Shown here one piece after another: positions 45,222 to 54,309 of a stretch of 64,000 bases of DNA (positions are counted from its first letter, which is position 1; each line of letters begins with the position of its first letter). Source of the DNA: Serpentinicella alkaliphila (lineage in GTDB: Bacteria > Bacillota > Clostridia > Peptostreptococcales > Natronincolaceae); contig NZ_CP058648.1 in the NCBI RefSeq assembly GCF_018141405.1, positions 3,002,502 through 3,066,501 of the forward strand, read 5' to 3'. The translations under genes and the position numbers were made by a program. The notes beneath the pieces are model-generated. The model was not told the DNA's origin and made no database searches. It worked only from the letters and a program-made list of their open reading frames with translations.

Positions 45222-45655
45222 TTTGATGTTCCAAAATTATTATTTAATTTTTTTAAAAGCCTTAAGAAGGTTTCTTTTTCTTCTGGAGTAAAGCCTTTAT
45301 ATGCAGTGGCAGAAACGTCCGCCGATATCTGCTCGAATTTGCCTTGAATTTCTCTACCTTTTTTAGAAAGGGTAATATAGGAAATACGTCTATCTTCTTG
45401 ACATTCATCTTTTCTAATATATCCTAACTTAATTAATTTATTAACCAGAGCAGTAACAGTAGATTTATCTTTACCAACTAACTGACCAATCTCTTTCATA
45501 TTCAGTTTCCCATTATTCTCATATAAGGCTCTTAAAATATTACCATAGGATGGAACCATATCATGAATTTCATACTCATACAATTTTTCTTCTATATACT
45601 TTGTCATCTTTTTCTTCGTTTTACTTATAAAATAAACTATATATTTATCTTTCAT
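45218..45655 (-). CDS. MarR-family transcriptional regulator
   Basis: 145 residues. Winged-helix core: GNILRALYENNGKLNMKEIG, GKDKSTVTALVNKLIKLGYI and the wing basic loop DECQEDRRISYITLSKKG. It is a dimeric repressor or activator responding to a small ligand, probably phenolic or an oxidant, which cannot be told here. Transcribed in the same direction as the sigma-54 activator, but a terminator separates them. Confidence 0.9.
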   Translation of the reverse strand: MKDKYIVYFISKTKKKMTKYIEEKLYEYEIHDMVPSYGNILRALYENNGKLNMKEIGQLVGKDKSTVTALVNKLIKLGYIRKDECQEDRRISYITLSKKGREIQGKFEQISADVSATAYKGFTPEEKETFLRLLKKLNNNFGTSK

Positions 45656-46112
45656 TTAATGTCCCCAACTTTTCATGTTAAATTTTCACTATATTTTATT
45701 ATAACCTTCAAACCCTTTAATTTCAATAGAGATCCGTGAGTTTATTTACTATTCTAAAAATTTTAAAAATTCCTAATCCAATTAATAGGAAATATGTACT
45801 ATAATTTTATCAAAATAACTAACAAAAAGACAAGTTTTTTATTTTGTGAATAAGATTATTACGTATTAATTTGATACAAAACTATTTGTTGACTATATTA
45901 GTTTGTTATCAAATTTAGTTTTTATTCAAAAATACTAAATATTGATTCTTTACTGATAGATACCCTAATGTTTATTTATAATTTTTTTATTTTACAGAAT
46001 GAATAAATTAAAAATGTTTATACTATTAAATACCAAACATAAATTCATATTTAAAGTTTTTGAAAAGTAGTTGCTACCCCCCAATAGCAACTACTTTTCT
46101 TTATAGTTAACA
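45656..46112. other. Gene-free region between MarR and GGDEF-EAL genes
   Basis: About 450 bp of AT-rich DNA without an open frame. It contains a near-palindrome TTTGATACAAAACTA with TAGTTTGTTATCAAA (45870-45916), a possible MarR-type operator but about 215 bases from the marR start. A 15-bp perfect hairpin GAAAAGTAGTTGCTA/TAGCAACTACTTTTC (46062-46099), just after the GGDEF-EAL stop, is probably its terminator. Confidence 0.5.
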
Positions 46113-48539
46113 CTATCTTGAATAATTAATTTTTTCTAAAAGGTTATCATAATATATTTTTTCAACTGCTTCGACTTCTAATGGCCTACTAAATAAATAA
46201 CCTTGAATATAATTACATTTGCTTATTTGTAACTGATTATATTGCTCTAAATCTTCTATTCCTTCTGCTACTACCTCTAAATCTAGGCTATGAGCTAAAG
46301 AAATTACTCCTTCAATTACTTTAGAATTATTTAGTTCTAGGTATCTATCGCTTAAAGTTTTATCAATTTTAAGTTTATCTACAGGTAAAAATGTAAGATA
46401 ACTTAAAGATGAATAGCCAGTACCAAAATCATCCAATGCGATCTTAACCCCTAGAGACCTTAGTTGTTTTAAAAATTCTATTGTCTTATCTTTTCTTTCC
46501 ATAAATAGACTTTCAGTTATTTCAATTTCAATGTATTTAGCTTCTATACGGTTTTCTTCTAGCTTATTCTTTAAAAATATGAAATAATCTTCATCATCTA
46601 ATTGTACCGCTGAGAAATTTATTGCTATAGGTTTAATATCTAGACCTTTAATTTTCCAAGAATTAATTTGATTTATTACCTCTTCGGTTATCCACCTTCC
46701 AATCTCAATAATCATTCGAGTTTCTTCTGCTACTGGAATAAACTGCCCAGGGGATACATTTTCATCTTTAATTCTTAGTAGTGCTTCAAATCCAACTATA
46801 TTTCCTGTAAATGTGCATACTTGGGGTTGATATAAAAGCTTAAACCCATTGTCTTTCAATGCCTTTCGAAGGATATTTTCAACTGTAATTTTTTGATTTA
46901 CTTTATCTACCATCTCTTCACTAAAGAACATGTAGTTATTTTTACCGGTACTTTTTACGCTATATAAGGCCATATCAGCGTTCATAATCAACTGATCAAC
47001 ATTATTACTATTTATAGGATATAAAGTAACCCCTAGACTACAGGTTAAGTAAATATCGTGACCTTCTATTTCTAGCTTAGTACTTACGGCAGCCATAATT
47101 CTTATAACATAATTTTCTATTTTAGTAATATCATCTTCACCGGTTAAAAGGATTAAAAATTCATCACCACCAAATTTAGATAAATAGATATTTTCTTCTT
47201 TTATTTCCAAAAGATTATCCGCTACCTTTTGTAAAACCTTATCACCGAAAATATGACCCAAAGTATCATTAATCCCTTTAAAATTATCAATATCTAATAT
47301 CATTACCGCACCACTTCTATTACTGTTTAACTCACTTTCCAGTTTTTCTGTAAACAGCCTTCTATTAGGTAGGTTTGTTAGTGGGTCGTGATAGGCTATA
47401 TGACTTATATATTCTTCCTTCTCCTTTAATTGGTGAAAAGACTTATTAACCCTATAAATTAAATTATTAATTGTTGAGAATAGACCAATAAAAGTATCTC
47501 GTTCTGGTAATGGCAATATATAGTCTAGATTGTTTTCTATATCTATTTGCTTAATATTCTCGTCTAATTGTCTTATAGGTTGTATTACATTTCTTTTTTG
47601 AATCCAATAAAAAAACAATACCATTATAACTGTAATAATTGTAAAGCTTAATATGATAAAATATATGGAAGAATAAACATTTTCCATAGATAAACCTATA
47701 CCTAAAATACCAATAATATCATTTCCCCTATAAATAGGAGCAGCAATTTCTAATACATTTTGACCTATTCTATCATAATGCCATATTACCCCTGAAAGTT
47801 TGCCATCAAGTGCATTTATGTATTCCTCATCATTTTCATATATAAGTCCTATATCCTCATAATCAGAGTCAGCTATAGCTTTTAAATTTTTGTCTAATAT
47901 AAGGGCATAAAGAACCGTATCTTCATTAGCTAAGCTATCTACTATTTGCTGATAGCTAAATGAATTTGTGAGCTCCTGAATTTTACTAGCTATAATCCCT
48001 ACCTGAGCAAATGCTCCTTCACTATCTTTAAAGTATCCATATTTAAAATGATTTCCTATTATAGTACAGGCTCTTATTTCTTCAACTAATTCTAAATCAT
48101 CACTACTTTTAAAATATTGTACATTATGATCTGCTGGGGGAGTCCAACCGATGTGTTCTTTTAAGTTTGAGTATACTACACTCCCCTGAGGGCTATACCA
48201 ATTTATTTCATCTATGTTAAAATCCTCAGCAATCTTTATTAAGAGCTCATTACTTAAATTTTCTCTATTTTTTAGAACAGTTTTTCCTGATAATTTAATT
48301 TTATCATCTATTAAATTATTAATTATTTCAACTGATAAAATACCACTACTTATTTTCTTAGTGGTTATCTTAGCCATATTTATACCATCTTGTTCTAATT
48401 GCTTAATTAGTAGGTTTTTGCTTATAAAATAACTGGCTAAACTTACAGTTAAAATAGCTATAACCCCTATCAGTAATGGCCAATATATTAATTTATTCTT
48501 ATTTACGGTGCTGTTTTTTAGGTTATTAACTTTTGACAT
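46113..48539 (-). CDS. Sensor GGDEF-EAL protein (cyclic-di-GMP synthesis/hydrolysis)
   Basis: 808 residues. Two membrane segments (about 19-40 and 290-312) enclose a periplasmic-side sensor (Cache-like) domain, followed by a HAMP-like linker. GGDEF domain at about 380-550 with intact KFGGDEF and substrate loop; EAL domain at about 560-800 with GFEALLRI, EITES and LDDFGTGYSSL, all intact. The enzyme could make or break c-di-GMP, depending on the signal. A c-di-GMP riboswitch lies directly upstream, so the product or substrate likely feeds back on expression. Confidence 0.93.
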   Translation of the reverse strand: MSKVNNLKNSTVNKNKLIYWPLLIGVIAILTVSLASYFISKNLLIKQLEQDGINMAKITTKKISSGILSVEIINNLIDDKIKLSGKTVLKNRENLSNELLIKIAEDFNIDEINWYSPQGSVVYSNLKEHIGWTPPADHNVQYFKSSDDLELVEEIRACTIIGNHFKYGYFKDSEGAFAQVGIIASKIQELTNSFSYQQIVDSLANEDTVLYALILDKNLKAIADSDYEDIGLIYENDEEYINALDGKLSGVIWHYDRIGQNVLEIAAPIYRGNDIIGILGIGLSMENVYSSIYFIILSFTIITVIMVLFFYWIQKRNVIQPIRQLDENIKQIDIENNLDYILPLPERDTFIGLFSTINNLIYRVNKSFHQLKEKEEYISHIAYHDPLTNLPNRRLFTEKLESELNSNRSGAVMILDIDNFKGINDTLGHIFGDKVLQKVADNLLEIKEENIYLSKFGGDEFLILLTGEDDITKIENYVIRIMAAVSTKLEIEGHDIYLTCSLGVTLYPINSNNVDQLIMNADMALYSVKSTGKNNYMFFSEEMVDKVNQKITVENILRKALKDNGFKLLYQPQVCTFTGNIVGFEALLRIKDENVSPGQFIPVAEETRMIIEIGRWITEEVINQINSWKIKGLDIKPIAINFSAVQLDDEDYFIFLKNKLEENRIEAKYIEIEITESLFMERKDKTIEFLKQLRSLGVKIALDDFGTGYSSLSYLTFLPVDKLKIDKTLSDRYLELNNSKVIEGVISLAHSLDLEVVAEGIEDLEQYNQLQISKCNYIQGYLFSRPLEVEAVEKIYYDNLLEKINYSR

Positions 48540-48587
48540 AGCTCTTTCCCCTTATTAGTAGAGTTGTACAATCAAATTTAAGTTAAC

Positions 48588-48616
48588 TATAAAAAGAAGC
48601 ACTGTAATCAGTGCCA
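48588..48616 (-). terminator. Riboswitch expression-platform terminator
   Basis: GCACTG-ATTA-CAGTGC (48599-48614) followed by T-rich sequence on the minus strand, between the c-di-GMP aptamer and the start codon. Confidence 0.85.
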
Positions 48617-48658
48617 AATATCAAAACAAATTTTATATTAAATAAAGTTTTGTTTACG

Positions 48659-48745
48659 TTTTGGCAACCTGGCAATCATAGGCTAATATAACCCTTAGAC
48701 CCAAGGCTTTGCGTCCCTATCTTTCAATAAGTTTGCTATTTTCAT
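48659..48745 (-). ncRNA. Cyclic-di-GMP-I riboswitch (GEMM)
   Basis: On the minus strand: GCAAACTTATTGAAAGATAG, then GGGACGCAAAGCC and TTGGGTCTAA, ending AGGTTGCCAAAACG. This is the GEMM-I core with a GAAA tetraloop and the GACGCAAAGCC ligand-binding stretch. A second AT-rich stem and a terminator follow before the GGDEF-EAL gene, so c-di-GMP likely controls readthrough. Confidence 0.93.
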
Positions 48746-48866
48746 CGTGTACTTTAAGTATATTAAATATTAACTAGTTTAGCAACATTTTACATCAAAA
48801 TAGTTAAGAAATCTGTCGTATTTTGTCGATACAAATCGGTATATATTGGTATATTTGTATATAATT

Positions 48867-50550
48867 CATGAGTTATGCAGTTCGTGTAAATAAATGTAAA
48901 TAAGACTGATGTATCGTATATTATAATATACTAAAAAATATTTTTGTTTTATATGTCTTGAAATAGCAAAAAAGACTTGACTTTTTAAACCCGCCCCAAT
49001 AATCAAAGTGAATGGTATTAATAGCCATTACTCTTGATGAATGGGTGATAAATATGACTCTTGGGAAACCGAAATATAGAAATTTACAACAAGGAAATGG
49101 GGGCGGAACGCCAGTTTTAAAAGCAATTTGGGATAAATTTGATTTTTCACTTCTGCTTACGCAATCGGGTATTGTAAAACGTAATGGTGTACCCACTTGG
49201 CTTATTGCTTTTGCTTATGTGGTAGGACTTATTGCTAATAAAAATTCTGTCTCACGTATTTCTGATTATGCTACTAAGGATAGCTTATTACAACCGATGT
49301 TTCGGAATCTTAAAATGGCTCAATATACCTTTAGCCGCTTTTTTACAACTGATTATAATTGGGGTTTATTTAGTTTTAAAAGAGTACAAAGACTACAACA
49401 AGAAGAAGAAACTGCATTTACTGAAGGAGATGTTATTGTACTTGATGATACAAAGGTGGCTCATGCCCATGGAAAGAAAATCCCTTTCCTTTGTTGGTTA
49501 TATGATAGCTCCATTAAAATAAATATCTGGTGTATGAATATAGTTGCTACAACTGTTGTATTAAAGAACGGACTTAAATATCCATTGTTTTGGCGTATTT
49601 GGCGTAAGGTAGAAAATAGCGATGAAAAACAGACAAAAATAGATCTTTCAAAAGAAATGCTAATGGATATTCGCCGGATTTACACAGGGGTACTATGGGT
49701 TGCCATGGACCGCTGGTTTTTATGCAAAGACTTTTTTAATTGGCTCACAGATCATCAATATGATTGGGTTACTAAGGCAAAACGTAATACAGCACTTTAT
49801 CGAAAAGAAATTGAGAATATTACAGGCCGAGAACGCTTTATCCCTGTAAAGCCTTCAATGCTTATTAAAGAAGTTTTTTTCAAACTTCTTATTAGTGGTG
49901 CCAAAGATAAAGTAAGTGCTATATCCATACCTAATATTTATATCAAGTTACCCTACCGTTTAGTTGGAAAGCAGGGTAAAGTAGTAACTAAGTATCGTTA
50001 TACGCCTATTGCAGCAGTTGTAGCTACAAGACTCAAAGAAGATACTGAAATGATGAAGGATGAATTTGAGAAAAACAAAGAGGTTGCAGCTACATATCGT
50101 GGGGCTTACCTTTTGATTAGTAATAGGGTCGATAATCCTGAAGAAGCTTTAGATGCATATATTAAGCGTTGGAGCATTGAGGTTTTTTTTAGAACTGCAA
50201 AACAAGAACTGGGGTTGAATTCTTGCCACTCAACGTCGGAAAGTCATCATTACGCCCATATTGAGCTCATTTTTACAGCAGAAACTTTACTTGTCTATGC
50301 AAGATGGGAACTCAATAATAAAGGCGCTGAAGAAGGCTTCACCCACGGCGAAATGGTCCGAAACTTTTTCAACGCCACATACCGTATCGTTATAAAAGCA
50401 CAGCAATGCTTTCAAACTATACAAGTACATTTTGACACAGAAGTTAGGCAATTTGCAAGACTTATTGATAAATTTTGGCCGAAGAATTTATTGTTAGGTT
50501 GGTTTACTGTGCAAAATTCCCAGTATATGGAGTCAACTGCATAACTCATG
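48867..50550 (+). mobile_element. Complete IS4-family insertion sequence
   Basis: Perfect 16-bp inverted repeats CATGAGTTATGCAGTT (48867-48882) and AACTGCATAACTCATG (50535-50550) bound the transposase. Flanking 7-bp direct repeats TATAATT lie at 48860-48866 and 50551-50557. It is inserted between the riboswitch leader's upstream DNA and the tRNA. All hallmarks of a recent, probably active insertion. Confidence 0.92.
49054..50544 (+). CDS. IS4-family DDE transposase
   Basis: ATG 49054 follows GGGTGAT; an in-frame ATG at 49012 lacks a site. 496 residues. DDE motifs: VIVLDDTKVAHAHG, WVAMDRWF, and the diagnostic IS4 signature Y-x2-R-x3-E-x6-K in AYIKRWSIEVFFRTAKQELG. No frameshift or stop. The C-terminal end reaches into the right inverted repeat. 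It binds the ends and cuts and pastes the element. Confidence 0.93.
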   Translation: MTLGKPKYRNLQQGNGGGTPVLKAIWDKFDFSLLLTQSGIVKRNGVPTWLIAFAYVVGLIANKNSVSRISDYATKDSLLQPMFRNLKMAQYTFSRFFTTDYNWGLFSFKRVQRLQQEEETAFTEGDVIVLDDTKVAHAHGKKIPFLCWLYDSSIKINIWCMNIVATTVVLKNGLKYPLFWRIWRKVENSDEKQTKIDLSKEMLMDIRRIYTGVLWVAMDRWFLCKDFFNWLTDHQYDWVTKAKRNTALYRKEIENITGRERFIPVKPSMLIKEVFFKLLISGAKDKVSAISIPNIYIKLPYRLVGKQGKVVTKYRYTPIAAVVATRLKEDTEMMKDEFEKNKEVAATYRGAYLLISNRVDNPEEALDAYIKRWSIEVFFRTAKQELGLNSCHSTSESHHYAHIELIFTAETLLVYARWELNNKGAEEGFTHGEMVRNFFNATYRIVIKAQQCFQTIQVHFDTEVRQFARLIDKFWPKNLLLGWFTVQNSQYMESTA

Positions 50551-50642
50551 TATAATTAAATTAACGTATGATTAGTAAGCAAAAAATAGCAAATGCACCC
50601 CATGATACTCTTCATCAAAAGGCGCATTTTAGAGAATTTTAT

Positions 50643-50719
50643 TGGAGCTGATGATGGGACTTGAACCCACGAACCTCTTCCTTACCAAGGAAGTGCTCTA
50701 CCGCCTGAGCTACATCAGC
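50643..50719 (-). tRNA. tRNA-Thr (anticodon GGT)
   Basis: The minus strand reads GCTGATGTAGCTCAG and folds as a cloverleaf. The anticodon stem is CTTCC/GGAAG with loop TTGGTAA, giving GGT; the acceptor stem GCTGATG pairs with CATCAGC and ends in encoded TCCA. The variable loop looks one base longer than usual. Confidence 0.95.
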
Positions 50720-50825
50720 ACATATATTTATGGGACAAATCAAATCCCATAAATGAAATTATATAATAATTTTTTTTGTATGTAAATACTTTTTGACAAT
50801 ATAGTATTTGTGAATTATTCACATA

Positions 50826-51308
50826 TTATTCATTTATAACTATGCATTCTTCCTTTTGTATGCTATTCTCTTCATCCTCTATTTTTCTTTTAGCCAATAC
50901 ATAAGTTAATAAAATTGCTGAAATAAGTCTGACCCCTAATAAAAAATAGCCGTTAGCACCCACTGCAACGAAAATTAGAGTATCCTCTATAACAGCATGA
51001 CAAGTAATTAGAAATACAGATATTAAAAATAAATCTCTATAGGATATATCTCCTTCTTTAGAACTTTGAATAATAACTCCTGCTCCATAGGAAATACCAA
51101 AAATGACCCCAACTAATAGTGGAAATACTGCATCTACAGAAATATTAAATAGCTTTGTCACAAATCTAAACATATTTGCTATTTTATCTAAAACCTTAAA
51201 ATCCTTCAATATTTGGAGTCCTATCATAATTGGAAATACAATCATTGCTATAGAGTAAACTGAGTTAAAGCTTCCTATAATACCTTCTTTTAAAATTTCA
51301 ATAATCAT
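50826..51308 (-). CDS. Gate-domain (nucleoside recognition-like) membrane protein
   Basis: 160 residues with four or five membrane segments. Contains the Gate-domain features: VFPIMIGLQILKDF, LLVGVIFGISYGAGVIIQSS and ISVFLITCHAVIEDTLIFVA. Overlaps the next gene's start by 4 bases, as usual for translationally coupled Gate pairs such as SpmA/SpmB. Substrate unknown. Confidence 0.8.
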   Translation of the reverse strand: MIIEILKEGIIGSFNSVYSIAMIVFPIMIGLQILKDFKVLDKIANMFRFVTKLFNISVDAVFPLLVGVIFGISYGAGVIIQSSKEGDISYRDLFLISVFLITCHAVIEDTLIFVAVGANGYFLLGVRLISAILLTYVLAKRKIEDEENSIQKEECIVINE

Positions 51309-51733
51309 AATAGTCCTCCTAATTGACCTACAACTATCCCTGATATCACGGCTAGCCCAACTCTTATTAAAACAACCTTTTTTACCCCTATACCTAATTT
51401 TTTAGTAACTGCCGTCTCGATTAATAGTGAATGTGAGAAAGAAAGCATTATTGAGATTACAGTCACTTCCATGGTACTTAGATTAATTGCACTTATTGCA
51501 CCTATAGCTGCATAAATATTTAAAACATTCCCTAGGACCAGAATTATAGCTGCCTCACCTGGTAAATTGAATAGGGTCATAAGTGGTGTAAACAGAATAG
51601 TAATCCAATCAATTACAGGTGTATATTTCAATATTGTAACTATTAAGTATACAGGGACTACCACTTTTCCTAACATCCAAGTAGTTTCTATCCCTTTTAT
51701 AAATCCTGTTTTTATTGATTTTATTAATATCAT
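51305..51733 (-). CDS. Gate-domain membrane protein, partner
   Basis: 142 residues, four membrane segments. Contains VVPVYLIVTILKYTPVIDWI, GNVLNIYAAIGAISAINLST, and SFSHSLLIETAV. First of a two-gene unit with the gene above. The pair likely forms one transporter or a heteromeric core. The Gate family includes nucleoside transporters and spore maturation proteins. Confidence 0.8.
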   Translation of the reverse strand: MILIKSIKTGFIKGIETTWMLGKVVVPVYLIVTILKYTPVIDWITILFTPLMTLFNLPGEAAIILVLGNVLNIYAAIGAISAINLSTMEVTVISIMLSFSHSLLIETAVTKKLGIGVKKVVLIRVGLAVISGIVVGQLGGLL

Positions 51734-51801
51734 TAAATGAGCTTCCTCCTTAAGCTAGACGTTATCTTTAATAAATTATAATAATTATAGCAGTTTAAAC
51801 A

Positions 51802-53022
51802 TTATATTTCACCTTGAATAATTATAGAAAGCTTTTTAGCGCTATAACGAATAAGTAGAATGCTAATAGTAATTATTAATAGGGAATATGCTATTACCTC
51901 AAAATAAGCCCCGATTCTAGTAAGTTTAATAATGTATAAAAATAGACCTTGAGGAGTAAATAGAGCTATGTACTGAAATGGACGGGAAAGAAGTTCTACT
52001 GGCCAAAAACATCCTCCAACAATTGATGTTAGAATAACTACTATTGAATAATAACTATTTAAACTCTCTGTAATATTCATCCTAATTGCTATAGTCATTA
52101 CTATAGACGAAATATAGATGCTATATAAAAGCATTATAATAAAAAAGGAGTAAATCGGAATACCATAGAAGATATTAAATACCTTACTAAAAATTAAATG
52201 TAAAATTAAAATTTGAACAATTAAAAAGAACATCATTGATAATAGATAGCCTAGTATAATTTCCATTTCACTTAGGGATAAATATAGTCTTATTAAAGTT
52301 CCCTCTCTTTTTTCTGTTACTATTGTTGTAAATATATACCCTAATGATAATACTAGGAAAGTTATAATTATACCAATATATCCTGAGCCTAATCCCATAT
52401 TCCCTAGACTATCCCCACCAATTTCAACAGCACCATTAATTTGCCTATGTTTAAGTTTCATTAGTTGTTCCGGATACCAATAAGACTCAGAAGTATCAAA
52501 AACATTTTGCCACAGTACATCTTTACTAAGATATGTTATACCTCTCCATTCATATTCACTTACAACTATATTAGCTGCTCTAGCATTACTCAATAATCTA
52601 ACAACACCACTAGCAATTATTTCACTAATTGTATCTGCACCTATGGCAGCTCCTGACTTTAGCACTGTTATTTTAGGATATTTATCTCCTTTAATTAGTT
52701 CTTCAAACCCATGTTCAATAATATATGCTCCCTCAATTTTATTTTTTCTTATTAGTTCTCTAGCATTTTCTTCATTTGTTTCCAAAACAGAAATAACATC
52801 ATTTTCTTTAATAAGAGAAATCAAAATTTTAGAATATCCACTAATATCCTTATCAACAACTGCTATCGGAACTGTGCTTACAGTATTAGGGCTATAAATA
52901 TATGAAATTAAATATATCAATATTAAAGGAAAAAGAAATAGAGAGACTATATTTCTAGGTGATTTTAGTATTAGCTTAATTCTTAGTTTCGCAATAAGTA
53001 GAGCTTTCAACTTTTTCCACAC
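51802..53022 (-). CDS. ABC-2 type permease
   Basis: 406 residues. N-terminal membrane segment, a large external domain (about 45-195), then five segments, including YIGIIITFLVLSLGYIFTTI and VTEKREGTLIRLYLS (the usual EKxxGTLxRL motif), of the ABC2_membrane_3 type. Its start overlaps the other permease gene by 16 bases. The two probably form a heterodimer for export of drugs or lipids. No ATPase gene is beside them. Confidence 0.88.
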   Translation of the reverse strand: MWKKLKALLIAKLRIKLILKSPRNIVSLFLFPLILIYLISYIYSPNTVSTVPIAVVDKDISGYSKILISLIKENDVISVLETNEENARELIRKNKIEGAYIIEHGFEELIKGDKYPKITVLKSGAAIGADTISEIIASGVVRLLSNARAANIVVSEYEWRGITYLSKDVLWQNVFDTSESYWYPEQLMKLKHRQINGAVEIGGDSLGNMGLGSGYIGIIITFLVLSLGYIFTTIVTEKREGTLIRLYLSLSEMEIILGYLLSMMFFLIVQILILHLIFSKVFNIFYGIPIYSFFIIMLLYSIYISSIVMTIAIRMNITESLNSYYSIVVILTSIVGGCFWPVELLSRPFQYIALFTPQGLFLYIIKLTRIGAYFEVIAYSLLIITISILLIRYSAKKLSIIIQGEI

Positions 53023-54239
53023 CTTTCCTTATATGTCAATGTCGTAATAGAAGCAATGAAGAACATAATAGTTACTAATGCTAGTACCATTAAAGATGTA
53101 TGAACATCCTTCTGATTATTTGTAAATATCCCTATAAACCCATTCAAAGCCCAATAATTAGGTGTATATCTAGATAGTATTGTTATATTATCAGGTAAAT
53201 ATATTGTAGGTATGAAGCTACCACCTATAATTGCCATAATTAAAATAAATGAATTACCCATAGTAACATATTTATCTTCAGAGCCTATATACAATGATGC
53301 AAATAAACCTAAGGAAATAACTGAACAGTTTACTAGAACAAATAACAAAATTAATAATAGAAATTCTTTGTTAATATTTGTATTTAATATAAACAATGTA
53401 ATTATTAAAATAAAGGAAGATTGGATCAATATTTTACAAAATAAATATATATATTTTCCTAATAAATATTTGAATCCACTAACACCACCTAAGCGTAATC
53501 TCTTAAAAACTAAATTATTCCGTTCATAGATTACCTCTTTTCCACCTGTTATTGCAATAAACATTGTTAAAAGTACTAAAACAGAAAAAAGATAAAATTC
53601 CATAGATGATATATTATTAATACTCAATATAGTTTCCTTATTCAATACATTACTTCTGGCTAAATAGACTCTAAATGTAATATCATTTATTACTGAGTCA
53701 ATTTTTTTAGATTTCTCTTCATATGACATGTCTGTCATTCCATAGTAATCCCACACTGCATTTACAGCACTTTGACCAGCTGATACACTTTTCATATAAC
53801 TATTAAGTAAGGATTCAATTACTTTTGACTGAACCGGACTTGCACTATTAGTTATCAGCTGTACAGGATAATTCCTTCCAACCTCTAAACTATTTATAAA
53901 GCCCTTGGGTATAATTATTGCTGCCATCGCATTATTATTTTCCACAGTTTTTTCAGCTTCTTCAACATTCTGAAGAACTAATATATCTAAAATGTTTTTT
54001 ATATTTTGATCCTCAGATACTTGATGCAGTAAAAGGTTTGATAGAGGATGTGCATCTTCATTTACTACAACCACATTAGCTTTATTTATAAATAATCCCT
54101 CTTTAAAAAGGAAACTAAGACCATTTGAAATAGAAACTATTGTGATTAGACTTGCAAAAGTAACTAACAAAAGCTTTTTATATGCCCTTAACCCGTCTCT
54201 TTTCATATCTTTCATTGCAATTAATAAAATTTGATGCAT
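53007..54239 (-). CDS. ABC-2 type permease, partner
   Basis: 410 residues with the same layout as its downstream neighbour: one N-terminal segment, external domain, and five C-terminal segments (VIYERNNLVFKRLRLGGVSG has the cytoplasmic coupling motif). It is the first gene of the pair. The missing ATPase must come from elsewhere in the genome or the complex is inactive. Confidence 0.88.
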   Translation of the reverse strand: MHQILLIAMKDMKRDGLRAYKKLLLVTFASLITIVSISNGLSFLFKEGLFINKANVVVVNEDAHPLSNLLLHQVSEDQNIKNILDILVLQNVEEAEKTVENNNAMAAIIIPKGFINSLEVGRNYPVQLITNSASPVQSKVIESLLNSYMKSVSAGQSAVNAVWDYYGMTDMSYEEKSKKIDSVINDITFRVYLARSNVLNKETILSINNISSMEFYLFSVLVLLTMFIAITGGKEVIYERNNLVFKRLRLGGVSGFKYLLGKYIYLFCKILIQSSFILIITLFILNTNINKEFLLLILLFVLVNCSVISLGLFASLYIGSEDKYVTMGNSFILIMAIIGGSFIPTIYLPDNITILSRYTPNYWALNGFIGIFTNNQKDVHTSLMVLALVTIMFFIASITTLTYKERCGKS

Positions 54240-54267
54240 TTACCCACCTCATAAATAGATTTACTAT

Positions 54268-54298
54268 AAAAAAAAGACTGGCGTTAACCAGTCCCTAT
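54268..54298 (-). terminator. Terminator of the lipoprotein gene
   Basis: GACTGG-CGTTAA-CCAGTC (54278-54295), followed on the minus strand by a long T-run. Confidence 0.9.
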
Positions 54299-54309
54299 AT
54301 AAATTTAGT

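Noticed and set aside
45870-45916. Operator for the MarR protein
   Set aside because: The near-palindrome is about 215 bases from the gene and its halves do not match perfectly; kept only as a note.
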